From assembly GCF_043951865.1 (NCBI RefSeq), contig NZ_JBINJF010000005.1, forward strand, positions 62,001-126,000: a DNA stretch of 64,000 nucleotides, in the 5' to 3' direction. Shown piece after piece: positions 10,801-18,836 of the stretch. Made by a program: the position numbers and the translations under genes. Each line of letters begins with the position of its first letter. The stretch's first letter is position 1. The DNA is from JAMQKA01 sp043951865 (lineage in GTDB: Bacteria; Bacteroidota; Rhodothermia; Balneolales; Balneolaceae). The notes beneath the pieces were generated by a model. The model did not search any database. It saw only the letters and a list, made by a program, of their open reading frames with translations, and was not told the origin of the DNA.

Positions 10801-11224
10801 GCTCAATGTATTCGGGAGAAACCATCGACACGTAAATATCCAGGTTCCCGTCGGCATTGATATCTACCATTGCAATCCCGGAGGCCCACCCACGGGTTTG
10901 TACCCCGGCCGACTCTGTAATATCCTCGAATTGCAAATTGCCTTTATTCAGGTATAAGCGGCTCGAGACCATATTACCGGTTAAGTAGAGATCCGGCAGC
11001 CCGTCGTTATTTATATCTCCGATAGCGACCCCGCCCCCGTTAAACATGAAGGGATAGTTTTGGATATTCAGCGAGTCGAATGAAGTGACGGTATTGGTAA
11101 AATGAACGCCTGTTTCCCGAGGCTCCAGCGATTCAAAAAGCGTAGGTTCTTCTTTTCCACTACAGGCAGAAATTATCAAGACCAAAAACAGGAATAGTAA
11201 TGTATGTTGATACCCATCTGCCAA
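7883..11224 (-). CDS. FG-GAP/VCBS repeat lipoprotein with ASPIC/UnbV domain (CRTAC1-like)
   Basis: A 1113-residue surface lipoprotein. After a hydrophobic leader the lipobox LIISAC places a lipidated Cys near residue 21. Many calcium-loop repeats of the form DxNxDGxPDxY/DxDxDGDLD run through the protein, consistent with integrin-like beta-propellers. Around residues 531-590 lies an ASPIC/UnbV-type segment (GIGAKI, then IHFGL and VIWPDGRRQ). Such proteins are frequent partners of SusC/SusD systems and probably bind carbohydrate, but no enzymatic activity is established. No in-frame ATG is available; the start at 11224 is TTG, with AGGA about 10 bases upstream. It lies 45 bp upstream of the sulfatase gene and 347 bp downstream of susD. 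Confidence 0.85.
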   Translation of the reverse strand: MADGYQHTLLFLFLVLIISACSGKEEPTLFESLEPRETGVHFTNTVTSFDSLNIQNYPFMFNGGGVAIGDINNDGLPDLYLTGNMVSSRLYLNKGNLQFEDITESAGVQTRGWASGIAMVDINADGNLDIYVSMVSPEYIEPDERANLLFINNGDSTFTESAADYNLDYKGFTTQSAFLDYDRDGDLDVYLLNHSPGSFSRNQDTRRPEMLYGQAYQSFDELYRNDGNGSFTRVTEQAGLSREVGFGLGVAVSDINRDGWPDIYISNDILPDDVLYINNGDGTFSDKIDEYLKHTSFAGMGIDIADFNNDGWPDISQVDMMPKALEERKQMSGGISYSRHQEMIEMGLTYQYSMNTLQLSNGVNMEGEVIFSDIARLAGVAYTDWSWSTLFGDYDNDGYKDLLITNGFPKAINNYDYLTEINQRQQFGTGEYRQQEKLELLEDLKEIKVPNHIFRNEGDLTFSDQTSGWGFGEPGFSYGASQSDLDNDGDLDIIVNNINEPVTIYRNNSDTLRNHNYLSIELIGSPLNIDGIGAKIILNNGSAQQYKYVSPYRGYQSSMDSRIHFGLKDQKQVDSLQVIWPDGRRQLLTDVEANRQITLNYEDAEADGKKERPSNFGSTDKMMTNITGRTGLEYNHRENTYNDYNIQGLLPYQLSKPGPPAATADVNNDGRADLFVGGAAGQSGTLFIQTEGGTFERYKLNAPWVKDRDFEDVGATFFDANGDGAPDLYVASGGYEFSPASSMLQDRLYLNTGNGSFVKNDKALPRMLTSSCCVRPADFDGDGDLDLFVGGRMVPRQYPRPPRSYLLRNDNGTFTDVTSQVAPELTKPGMITDATWSDYNGDGQVDLVTTGEWLPVQFYKNVDGSFSEVTEEMGMTSNRGWWYSLEQGDFDNDGDLDFVAGNLGMNYAYQTNEDQKFEVYASDFDKNQTMDLLFSIQQDGEHYPYYGKAKLGQHIPGINHNFETFKAFSEVTIEDILGSKLMKDALHLQVDTFASVYIENRGEDGFTVSELPNSAQISSVNDIISTDINKDGNLDLIIAGNNYYTEPETARNDAGNGLILIGDGNGGFNERSPFESGLLAPYQVSKMEIINTKNQQVLLIVNNDEIIQAFRMN

Positions 11225-11571
11225 ATCGGAATAATCCTTAATTCTTAATATTTCACAGTTTATTTCTCGCTGTATTGACTATACAACTTTGCACCATAGA
11301 GATCAAAAATCTAATTTTTTATTTATCAATTACACCAAGTTTTAGACAAATTTTATAAGTATCTACAAATAGTCTTGTGATTATGAACAAAGAAAGGACA
11401 TTTTTCAATCTAGTTTACCCAACGCCCATTTTGCAATGAGTACATATTAAAGAATGACCATACAAGAGCACTTCTGGGTTCCACTTTCTAAATGAATGGG
11501 AATCTCTTGTATGGTCACTAAATTAGCTGGTAAGAGGATCAACGACAGCTGATTCTCTTGTTCCGATATTT
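11225..11571. other. SusD to FG-GAP intergenic region
   Basis: This 347-bp spacer within a same-strand gene series has no coding frame. Its one clear element is the 14-bp inverted repeat at 11455-11517. It may separate a highly expressed susCD message from weaker downstream expression. Confidence 0.5.
11455..11517 (-). terminator. Perfect 14-bp inverted repeat after susD (processing or attenuation hairpin)
   Basis: TGACCATACAAGAG at 11455-11468 is matched exactly by CTCTTGTATGGTCA at 11504-11517, around a 35-base loop. It lies 55 bases beyond the susD stop in the direction of transcription. There is no T-run after the stem, so it is not a classic intrinsic terminator. A role in RNA stability or partial termination between susD and the next gene is the more likely reading. 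Confidence 0.5.
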
Positions 11572-13125
11572 TTAGTATCCCGGGTTTTGTACCAGCTTGG
11601 GATTGGAGTCCATATCCTGTTGCGGTATGGGCAAATATTCGTGTTTACCTGCCTGGAAGTTCATGCCCGCATTCTCACGCAGCTCGGGATTGTTGGTAAA
11701 ACGATCTGCCATGACGCCCCAACGCAGCAGGTCCAGTACACGATCGCCTTCCAAGGCCAATTCGAGCACACGCTCATCACGAATTTCCTGGCGCAGCTGT
11801 GATTGATTCAGCCCGGATTGGATATCCGGCATATTTACGCGCTGCCTGACTTGGTTAATCGCATCATAAACGGCACTAGAAGGGCCGTTAGCCTCATTTT
11901 CAGCCTCAGCATACATAAGCAGGACATCGGCATAGCGAATCATGCGGCGGTTGTTGTCGGAATAAGCCCAGCTGCCCGGTGTTAGCGAACTGGTTCGATC
12001 AAAATTCAGGTACTTTCTGACAAAAACCTTGTTCAGATTGTCTCCACTAAACGCTTCGTCAAAATTTTCCTGGTACACTTTTGCGTCCGGGTAATTCCAT
12101 AGCAATGTAGCATAGGCGCGGGGATCGGTTTCACCCGCATTGGTCTGTTCCTCCGTAAAAAGATCGAAAACCCAGTCATTGATGGTAACACTCTGCTGGC
12201 TGGTAAATCCGGGAGGTGCGATGTCGGGCTCCCAGGCCTGTCCCCGCATGGGGTTGGGCGTTCCACTCCGCCCCCAGTTTCCATTGGGCGTACTCTGATA
12301 TTGCAACTCAAATACGGATTCGGCGTTGTTATTCGTTTCTGCCATGAAATTGTCCTGGTAGTTGTCGACCAGTTCATATAACCCGGAATCCATCACCTTT
12401 TTGAATTCTACAGCAGCAGAAGACCAATTTTCCTGGTACAAGTATGCTTTGCCAAGCATGGCCGTGGCTGCCCCCCAGGTGGCTCTTCCCACATCACTTT
12501 CTGGCCATTCATCGGGCAAACGCGACTGCGCCTCCGTGAAGTCCGATATGATATTATCCCAAACTGCAGAGGGATCTGCTTGTTCTACATTGAGTTCGTC
12601 GGCACTGGTAATGGCGGTGGTCAATAATGGGATATTCCGCCACATATTTACCAGGTAGAAATGAGCAAATCCCCTGAGAAAATATGCCTCACCCATGATT
12701 TCTGATTTACGAGTCTCATCCATCTCAATATTAGGCACATTCTCCAGTACCTGGTTAGTTCGGGCTACAATCGCATTTAATTCGGACCATCCCTCATTCA
12801 CACGTGCATCGTTCGGAGTTAGCGTAAACGTCCCGATATCATAGACGTTCGGTTGCGGATTGGTGTCAACAATATCCGACCGGTGAATGGTTAGGATGGC
12901 TCCAAGCATTCGGCCCCATCCCTGTATAGTCGTCAATGGACCATACGCACCTACAATGGCCTGTTCTGCATCTTCCCCACTTTGCCAGAACGTATCCGGT
13001 GTTAAACGATTGGGATCAGTTACTTTCAGGCTTTCATTGGTGCATGTGTTGACGGACAAGAAGAAAAGGATCAGGCCTGTTCCAACGACAATTCTTTGTA
13101 TAAAGTTATTCATTCTAAAATCCAT
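11572..13125 (-). CDS. susD: SusD/RagB-family glycan-binding outer-membrane lipoprotein
   Basis: Surface lipoprotein that caps the SusC channel and captures oligosaccharides. The leader ends in the lipobox LSVNTC, followed by the usual SusD opening (LKVTDPNRLTPDTFW) and helical repeats such as GEAYFLRGFAHFYL. The C-terminal RagB region includes MIRYADVLLMYAEAENE and the end YLPIPQQDMDSNPKLVQNPGY. The frame is open from a TTG at 13146. I chose the ATG at 13125, which has AGGA eight bases upstream and sits 24 bases after the susC stop; an ATG at 13113 is also possible. The paired gene order with susC is diagnostic. Confidence 0.93.
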   Translation of the reverse strand: MDFRMNNFIQRIVVGTGLILFFLSVNTCTNESLKVTDPNRLTPDTFWQSGEDAEQAIVGAYGPLTTIQGWGRMLGAILTIHRSDIVDTNPQPNVYDIGTFTLTPNDARVNEGWSELNAIVARTNQVLENVPNIEMDETRKSEIMGEAYFLRGFAHFYLVNMWRNIPLLTTAITSADELNVEQADPSAVWDNIISDFTEAQSRLPDEWPESDVGRATWGAATAMLGKAYLYQENWSSAAVEFKKVMDSGLYELVDNYQDNFMAETNNNAESVFELQYQSTPNGNWGRSGTPNPMRGQAWEPDIAPPGFTSQQSVTINDWVFDLFTEEQTNAGETDPRAYATLLWNYPDAKVYQENFDEAFSGDNLNKVFVRKYLNFDRTSSLTPGSWAYSDNNRRMIRYADVLLMYAEAENEANGPSSAVYDAINQVRQRVNMPDIQSGLNQSQLRQEIRDERVLELALEGDRVLDLLRWGVMADRFTNNPELRENAGMNFQAGKHEYLPIPQQDMDSNPKLVQNPGY

Positions 13126-13149
13126 AATAGATTCCTGTAATTTCAATGG

Positions 13150-16100
13150 TTAAAAGGAGATATCAATACCGAGAGTGTATGTTTTCGGGTGGGGATGTGC
13201 ATTGGTATCAACCCCCTGGCCGAACAGTCCTGTATTGCGGAATCCGCTGTTTCTACCTACTTCAGGATCATAGCCCGAATAGCTGGTTATGGTTAACAGG
13301 TTCTGGGCCCTCGCATATATTTTAACATTGCTAAGGTTGGCAATGCTGCTCACTTTTTGAATCACATTACTCGGCAGCCGATACCCGACCTGCAAACTTT
13401 TTACCCGCAGGTACGATCCATCTTCAACAAAGAAGCTGGATGCCCGCTTGTTGTTGGCCGGATCAGAAAAGGTGGCTCGTGGAATATCGGTATCCGTGTT
13501 CTCCGGCGTCCAGGAATCCAGCACATCGGTGATCTTGTTTCCACCGGCGTTATCCAGGATATATTGGAATTTCTTGGCATTCCAGAGCTCATTACCCTGT
13601 ACGCCCTGCACAAAAAGACTTACGTCAAACCGCTCATACGATCCACTGAAATTGACGCCGTATTCAAAGTCTGGTTGATAGGTCCCCAGGTACGTTCGGT
13701 CTTCGTCGGTCAGCTGCCCATCGCCATTCAAATCCTTAAACCGGAAGTCGCCAGGCTGTGCCTCACTACGCCCATCGGCATCTACTTCTCCCTGGTTCTG
13801 GTAAATACCATCAACGACATATCCGTAAAAACTGCCGATTGGATGACCGGGAGCCGTACGAGTAGCCTGGAATCCCTGCTGGGTAAAGTTACCCCCGGAT
13901 ATCGGATTCACACCCTCACCCAATGCCAACACTTCATTGCGTATAAAGCTGATATCACCCGTAATTGTATAGTCAAAACCCGAGGATGCCTGGTGATGAT
14001 AGGTGCCTGAAAATTCAAAGCCGTGATTTTTTATATTGGCTGCGTTGGTCAGTACGCTGGAACCGACTCCACCATACACCGGAATTGGCACCTCTACCAA
14101 CACGCCTTCCGAGCGCTTGTCGAAATAGTCTGCAGTAAATGAAAATTTATCTTCCATAAAGGCTACATCGACTCCAACATCAAAGGTTTTGGAGGTCTCC
14201 CAGATAATATCGGGATTTGTAAAACTGGTGAGTGCCGTACCCTGCTGAACTCCCCCGGCAAAAAAGTAACTGGCATCAATATTAAGCCCGGTAATGGTGG
14301 CATATTCAGCAATATTTTGGGATCCCAGCTCCCCGTAACTGGCGCGAATTTTTAACTCGTTGAAGAAATCCGGGATAAACGGTTCTTCACTGATACGCCA
14401 GCCAATGGATCCCGACGGGAAGGTACCCCACCGATTTCCTTCTGCAAATCTTGATGACCCATCCGCCCGGAGTGTACCGGAAAGGAGGTACTTGTTCTTG
14501 AAATTGTAGTTAATTCGCCCGAACCCAGACTTCAATACACTTTTCAGCAACTGGCCGCTGGCATCTACCACTTCGGTCGCTGCATCAACCGTTCTCAAAT
14601 CGTTATTTGGGAAACTTGTCACCGACGCTCCCACGGTGCGTATACGGTTTGTCTCCTGCGTATACCCGGCCAGCAGATCAACATTGTGATTGCCCAGCGA
14701 GACATTATAATTGAGTGTGTTCTCGATAAGCAAACCGACGGCCCGGGTTGAATATTCACCAAGGTCAGCTTCATCGTTAAAGGCTTCCTGGGAACGACTC
14801 TGGAAAAAGGCGGGCATGTAATTTACGTTTTGGTTCATCCCGTAGTCTAGTCCCAGGTTCAACTTGTATTCGAGCCCTTCGATAATTTCGTACGTGGTGG
14901 TCATGTTACCCACGATATTATCGGTTGTGATCTCATGATCATTCAGAACAGCCACACCATACCAGTTAATACCTCTTGCCACACCATGATATGAAGGCCG
15001 TACGCCCGCAAATCCACCCAGGTTTTCTTCATTATAGACCGGGATTACCGGCAATGCTCCACGCTCTCTGCCGAAATAAGAGTTTGGATGATTTATTTCC
15101 CTTGTAGCAGAGAAGGACTGATCTATCGTAAACTTATCCAGGGAAAAACTGGAGTTTACTCGCAGACCAAAACGCTGGAAGTCAGCCTGCTTGACCAAGC
15201 CCAGCTGGTTGAGGTGTTCGCCGGAAACATAGTAAGATGAATTTTCACTGCCCCCGGACAAACTCAAGCTATTTCGAACGACCGTGGCGTCAAATGGATC
15301 GTTTAACTGTACATCCTGGAAGTCAGTATCTACAGAAGGATCAAAATTTTGATCATTGTAGGCGGGTGCTCTAGGCAGACCGTCATTATCGTGGAAAGCA
15401 TTATTGTGCTGTGCATATTGGCTGGCATTCAGGAAATCATATGTACTTGTTGGGCTCTGTATGCCTACGCTACTGCTGAAATTAATTTGCGTGTCTTGCC
15501 CTTTAGTTCCACTTTTGGTTGTAATAATGACAACGCCGTTCGCTGCCCTGTTTCCATAGATAGCAGCCGTTGACGCATCTTTAAGCACCTCAATCGATTC
15601 AATATCTTTTGGATTTATAAATGACATCGAGTTGGTAATCATCCCATCAATGACATACAAAGGTTGGTCATTGCCAAAAGTTCCGGTCCCCCTGATAACC
15701 ACTGTTGCTTCAGCGTCTGGGGCGCCACCGCCACTGGTAACCCGCACTCCTGAAACCCGACCTTGCAACAGAGACGCCGAGTTCGAGGCGCTTACGTTCT
15801 CAATATTTTCACTTGAAACCGATCCAACGGCACCCGTCACATCTTCCCGACGCTGGGTCCCATAACCGACAACAACAAGTTCTTCACCACTTACTAATTG
15901 TTGTGCCATGGATACGTCAATATTAGTGCGACCTTCGATCGGAATCGTTTGGGTCACGTATCCTACAAAAGAAAACACCAGCGTGTCTGATAATGAGGAA
16001 ACGTTGAGTTCATAATTTCCATCCATATCAGAGGTGGTTCCTGTAGTCGTACCCTGCACGATTATATTTACACCGGGTAGTGTTTCCCCGGTGCTACCGT

Positions 16101-16212
16101 CTGTAATAGTTCCGCTAACCTGTTGACCATAAAGATTTGTAGTCGATACAAAGCATATGGTCAAGAGGGGAATCAGGTATTCTATTCGTAGTTTTCGTAA
16201 ATGTTTACGCAT
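13150..16212 (-). CDS. susC: SusC/RagA-family TonB-linked outer-membrane transporter
   Basis: A 1020-residue outer-membrane beta-barrel that imports oligosaccharides using TonB energy. After the signal peptide comes a carboxypeptidase-regulatory-like domain (QVSGTITDGSTGETLPGVNI). The TonB box and plug follow (VVGYGTQRREDVTGAV, then VIRGTGTFGNDQPLYVIDG), then the barrel, ending in the expected aromatic residue (LGIDISF). It heads the operon with susD 24 bases downstream. The glycan is not identified by sequence; the neighbours (sulfatase, fucose genes, GH29 remnant) suggest a sulfated or fucose-containing polysaccharide. Confidence 0.95.
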   Translation of the reverse strand: MRKHLRKLRIEYLIPLLTICFVSTTNLYGQQVSGTITDGSTGETLPGVNIIVQGTTTGTTSDMDGNYELNVSSLSDTLVFSFVGYVTQTIPIEGRTNIDVSMAQQLVSGEELVVVGYGTQRREDVTGAVGSVSSENIENVSASNSASLLQGRVSGVRVTSGGGAPDAEATVVIRGTGTFGNDQPLYVIDGMITNSMSFINPKDIESIEVLKDASTAAIYGNRAANGVVIITTKSGTKGQDTQINFSSSVGIQSPTSTYDFLNASQYAQHNNAFHDNDGLPRAPAYNDQNFDPSVDTDFQDVQLNDPFDATVVRNSLSLSGGSENSSYYVSGEHLNQLGLVKQADFQRFGLRVNSSFSLDKFTIDQSFSATREINHPNSYFGRERGALPVIPVYNEENLGGFAGVRPSYHGVARGINWYGVAVLNDHEITTDNIVGNMTTTYEIIEGLEYKLNLGLDYGMNQNVNYMPAFFQSRSQEAFNDEADLGEYSTRAVGLLIENTLNYNVSLGNHNVDLLAGYTQETNRIRTVGASVTSFPNNDLRTVDAATEVVDASGQLLKSVLKSGFGRINYNFKNKYLLSGTLRADGSSRFAEGNRWGTFPSGSIGWRISEEPFIPDFFNELKIRASYGELGSQNIAEYATITGLNIDASYFFAGGVQQGTALTSFTNPDIIWETSKTFDVGVDVAFMEDKFSFTADYFDKRSEGVLVEVPIPVYGGVGSSVLTNAANIKNHGFEFSGTYHHQASSGFDYTITGDISFIRNEVLALGEGVNPISGGNFTQQGFQATRTAPGHPIGSFYGYVVDGIYQNQGEVDADGRSEAQPGDFRFKDLNGDGQLTDEDRTYLGTYQPDFEYGVNFSGSYERFDVSLFVQGVQGNELWNAKKFQYILDNAGGNKITDVLDSWTPENTDTDIPRATFSDPANNKRASSFFVEDGSYLRVKSLQVGYRLPSNVIQKVSSIANLSNVKIYARAQNLLTITSYSGYDPEVGRNSGFRNTGLFGQGVDTNAHPHPKTYTLGIDISF

Positions 16213-16546
16213 GTCCCATCCCTTATTTAGTTATTGTGAAAGATAGATTTTGTCTTCTCCTATTAAAGAGACAACCGTTTTATGATTCTACTTAAACCAG
16301 AGCAATAAATTTATGAGCTGCTGTTATCCCTAAGTTTATTACTGTGTAATTTGGCCTAATTTTGATATTGGCGATACTCTTCTCAACAAAAAACATGACT
16401 ACCCCTGATACTATTTTTGCAGTTGCACCTTATTTACCGCCCGTTTTTCATGTATTTCCGAGTTGTGGCATCTCCATAATTTTTAATCAACGCTATATTT
16501 TGCGTACAAATGCTGGATGGCTGGATCATCTGAAATCTAGTACCTG
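16213..16546. other. susC upstream region
   Basis: These 334 bases lie between the start of susC and the 3' end of the fucosidase pseudogene, both on the minus strand. It should hold the susC promoter and leader. An AGGAG-type purine run is not close to the start; GGGATGGGAC directly precedes the ATG. I see no coding frame, no strong hairpin and no clear Bacteroidota promoter match. Confidence 0.45.
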
Positions 16547-17627
16547 TTACTGAGAAGTTCTCATCATACTATAAGGCTCAGGGGTAATGTTAAAACTGTA
16601 GGCCGGCGCTCCACTTTCGTAATCAGCCGGGAGTACAATTTGCAGGTTGTTGCCCTTTTGGGACCATTCCAACTCTTCCGAGCTCCCGAGCATTTGGATG
16701 GGCGTGTTATCGTCCACAACCAGTGATTGTATTTCAATAGGGTCGCCTGATGGTGCATCCAAAGGATTGCGTAGGTTGCATTTCCCTTACTTGTATATCG
16801 TACACGCAGGCTATCCACAGTCTGTCCGTGCGCCTGTACCCAGGGACGAGTTTCAAAAATAGCTTCCCCATTTATATCCAGCCAGCTGCCAAGTCCACAC
16901 AGTCGTTCAACCTGTAACTCCGGTATAGAGCCATCTGCACGGGGACCCACATTCAGTAACAGGTTGCCATTTTTACTGACGATATCCACAAACATATCTA
17001 CCACTTCATCAACGGTAGGCATCTGCTTCGGGGTTGAATTGCGGTTGAATCCGAAGGAATAATCAACACCACGGGTGGACTCCCATTTTTCAGGGGTGAT
17101 CTGATCATATTGAGCATATTCCGGCGTCGTAAAATCGTGCACATCCCGACCCCAGCGGTTGTTGATTACTCCATCCGGTTGTTCATTATAGTAATCGGCA
17201 AATATGTTCAGCGCTTCTCCCTTTTCCGGGTAATTGATGTCATTCCTGAGTATGGCCGGTTCATATTCGTCAATGAGCTCACGCCAGTGGGCATCAACGT
17301 AGTCGGCGTATTGACCCGATTGAGGCGTTGAGATCCCAAACATTTTCATCCCAGCAATTACTACAGGTTTGAACGACCAGTCGATGCCACCGGAATAGTA
17401 AAGCCCCAGTGAATAAAGATACCCGGTTTGGCATCTTCAAACCATTATGGCACCTCATGGCTTTGTAAAGATTCAACCGTTGACTGGTATTGCTGTTGTT
17501 GACTCTGGGCCGACACTTCCTGTAACCCACCAATTAATGCTACCATCATCAAAAAAATTATGATGGTATTATGCCCTTTTAATGTGACCTTTATCTCCTT
17601 ACGAATGTCCACATCAAATTCCCCCAA
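16547..17627 (-). pseudogene. GH29 alpha-L-fucosidase pseudogene (stop, internal deletion, frameshift)
   Basis: Remnant of a secreted fucosidase. The 5' part encodes a signal peptide and reaches HEVP, where an in-frame TAA (17447-17445) replaces the next codon. Reading on gives WFEDAKPGIFIHWG, then a junction directly into GLYYSGGIDWSFKP in another frame. In intact GH29 enzymes more than a hundred residues lie between these two blocks, including the conserved KHHDGF region, so there is also a deletion. The middle part is well preserved (ILRNDINYP with the nucleophile-position Asp, then KNGNLLLNVGPRADGS). Near 16760 a -1 frameshift separates it from the true C-terminus (DAPSGDPIEIQSL onward, to the stop at 16547). 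Three independent lesions argue against a single sequencing error. Confidence 0.88.
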
Positions 17628-17915
17628 TTATAAATTAAGGTTGAAATTACCGGAGTTGAACTCATAAAATAGTAACAGAACCTGCTAACACTACCAGTAT
17701 ACCGAGCCGACGTATTCCTCTCGCAAGGTCAGGTAATAATTCAACCCTGACTGAATTATCATTTTTCGAAACCCGTCCCCATATTTCTACTATCTGATTG
17801 ACATTTGATTGTACTAATATTGCTTAATAAGTGAAAAAGTTGACTTTTAAATCAAAATTGTTCAAAGTAGAGTATTGAATAAGGGATTATATCGTTTATA
17901 AAAAAAGGGATTGTG

Positions 17916-18791
17916 ATGGAAGCAGAACTCTTAAAACGGTCTATACACCACAACCGCTCGTTTGTCGTAGAAAACCATTCCTATAAAAACTTTTTAAAAG
18001 TATGGCATTATCATCCTGAAACTGAACTGGTCATTATTTTGGAAAGTTCGGGCACGCGGTTTGTGGGAGACAGTATAGAAAGATTTAAGCCGGGTGAAAT
18101 TGTACTTATCGGTGAAAGTTTACCTCACCTCTGGCTCAATGATGATAAATACTTTGAGGAGGATTCCGACCTACAGGCCAAGGCAAATGTTATTCGGTTC
18201 AATAAGCAATTTGAGACGGGCTTGTTAAGTATCCCGGAGATGAGACCTATATTGAACCTTTTTGGTCGGTCTAAACACGGTATCAAATTTGAAGGGACGT
18301 CGAATCCGAAAATCCGGGAGCTTGTTAATTCCCTTTTTGACCTGCACGGATTAAAAAAAGTTAAAGTGTTATTGGATATCCTGGAATATTTGGCCCTGCA
18401 GGAAGAGTATAGCATCCTTTCCAGCCCAGGTTTTGTTCGCTGTTTTGAAAGAAAGAAAGACAGTAAAATTCTGCAGGTGTATGAATATGTAATGGAAAAT
18501 TTCACTAATGATATCTCTCTTGACGATGTGGCGGACCTGGTAAATATGAATCCATCTGCATTTAGTCGGTATTTCAAGCGGATCCAGAAAAAGACATTTA
18601 CTCAATTTCTAAAAGAAGTAAAGATTGGGTATGCCTGCAAGCTGCTGTTGGAACAAAAATATAATATTTCAGAAATATGCTACCGATCCGGTTTTAATAA
18701 TATTTCCAACTTCAACCGGCAGTTTAAATCGGAAAAAAATATGACGCCGACTATGTACATCGATAAACACGCCGCTGCGGCTACAGACTAA
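17916..18791 (+). CDS. AraC-family transcriptional regulator
   Basis: A cytoplasmic regulator of about 292 residues. The N-terminal half is a cupin-like sugar-sensing domain (WHYHPETELVIIL, FKPGEIVLIGESLPHLW). The C-terminal 100 residues hold two helix-turn-helix units: ISLDDVADLVNMNPSAFSRY, then YNISEICYRSGFNNISNFNR, with the FKSEKNMTPT end typical of AraC/XylS. It is divergent from the fucosidase pseudogene across a 285-bp gap, and convergent with the GH31 gene that follows. It is the only one-component regulator in the sugar region and so the best candidate to control it; the effector is unknown. The ATG at 17916 has AAGGGA six bases upstream; a GTG at 17913 is also in frame. Confidence 0.9.
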   Translation: MEAELLKRSIHHNRSFVVENHSYKNFLKVWHYHPETELVIILESSGTRFVGDSIERFKPGEIVLIGESLPHLWLNDDKYFEEDSDLQAKANVIRFNKQFETGLLSIPEMRPILNLFGRSKHGIKFEGTSNPKIRELVNSLFDLHGLKKVKVLLDILEYLALQEEYSILSSPGFVRCFERKKDSKILQVYEYVMENFTNDISLDDVADLVNMNPSAFSRYFKRIQKKTFTQFLKEVKIGYACKLLLEQKYNISEICYRSGFNNISNFNRQFKSEKNMTPTMYIDKHAAAATD

Positions 18792-18836
18792 TGCAGCAGT
18801 ATGTCTTGGGCACTGAAACTGACGATGTTTAAACTT

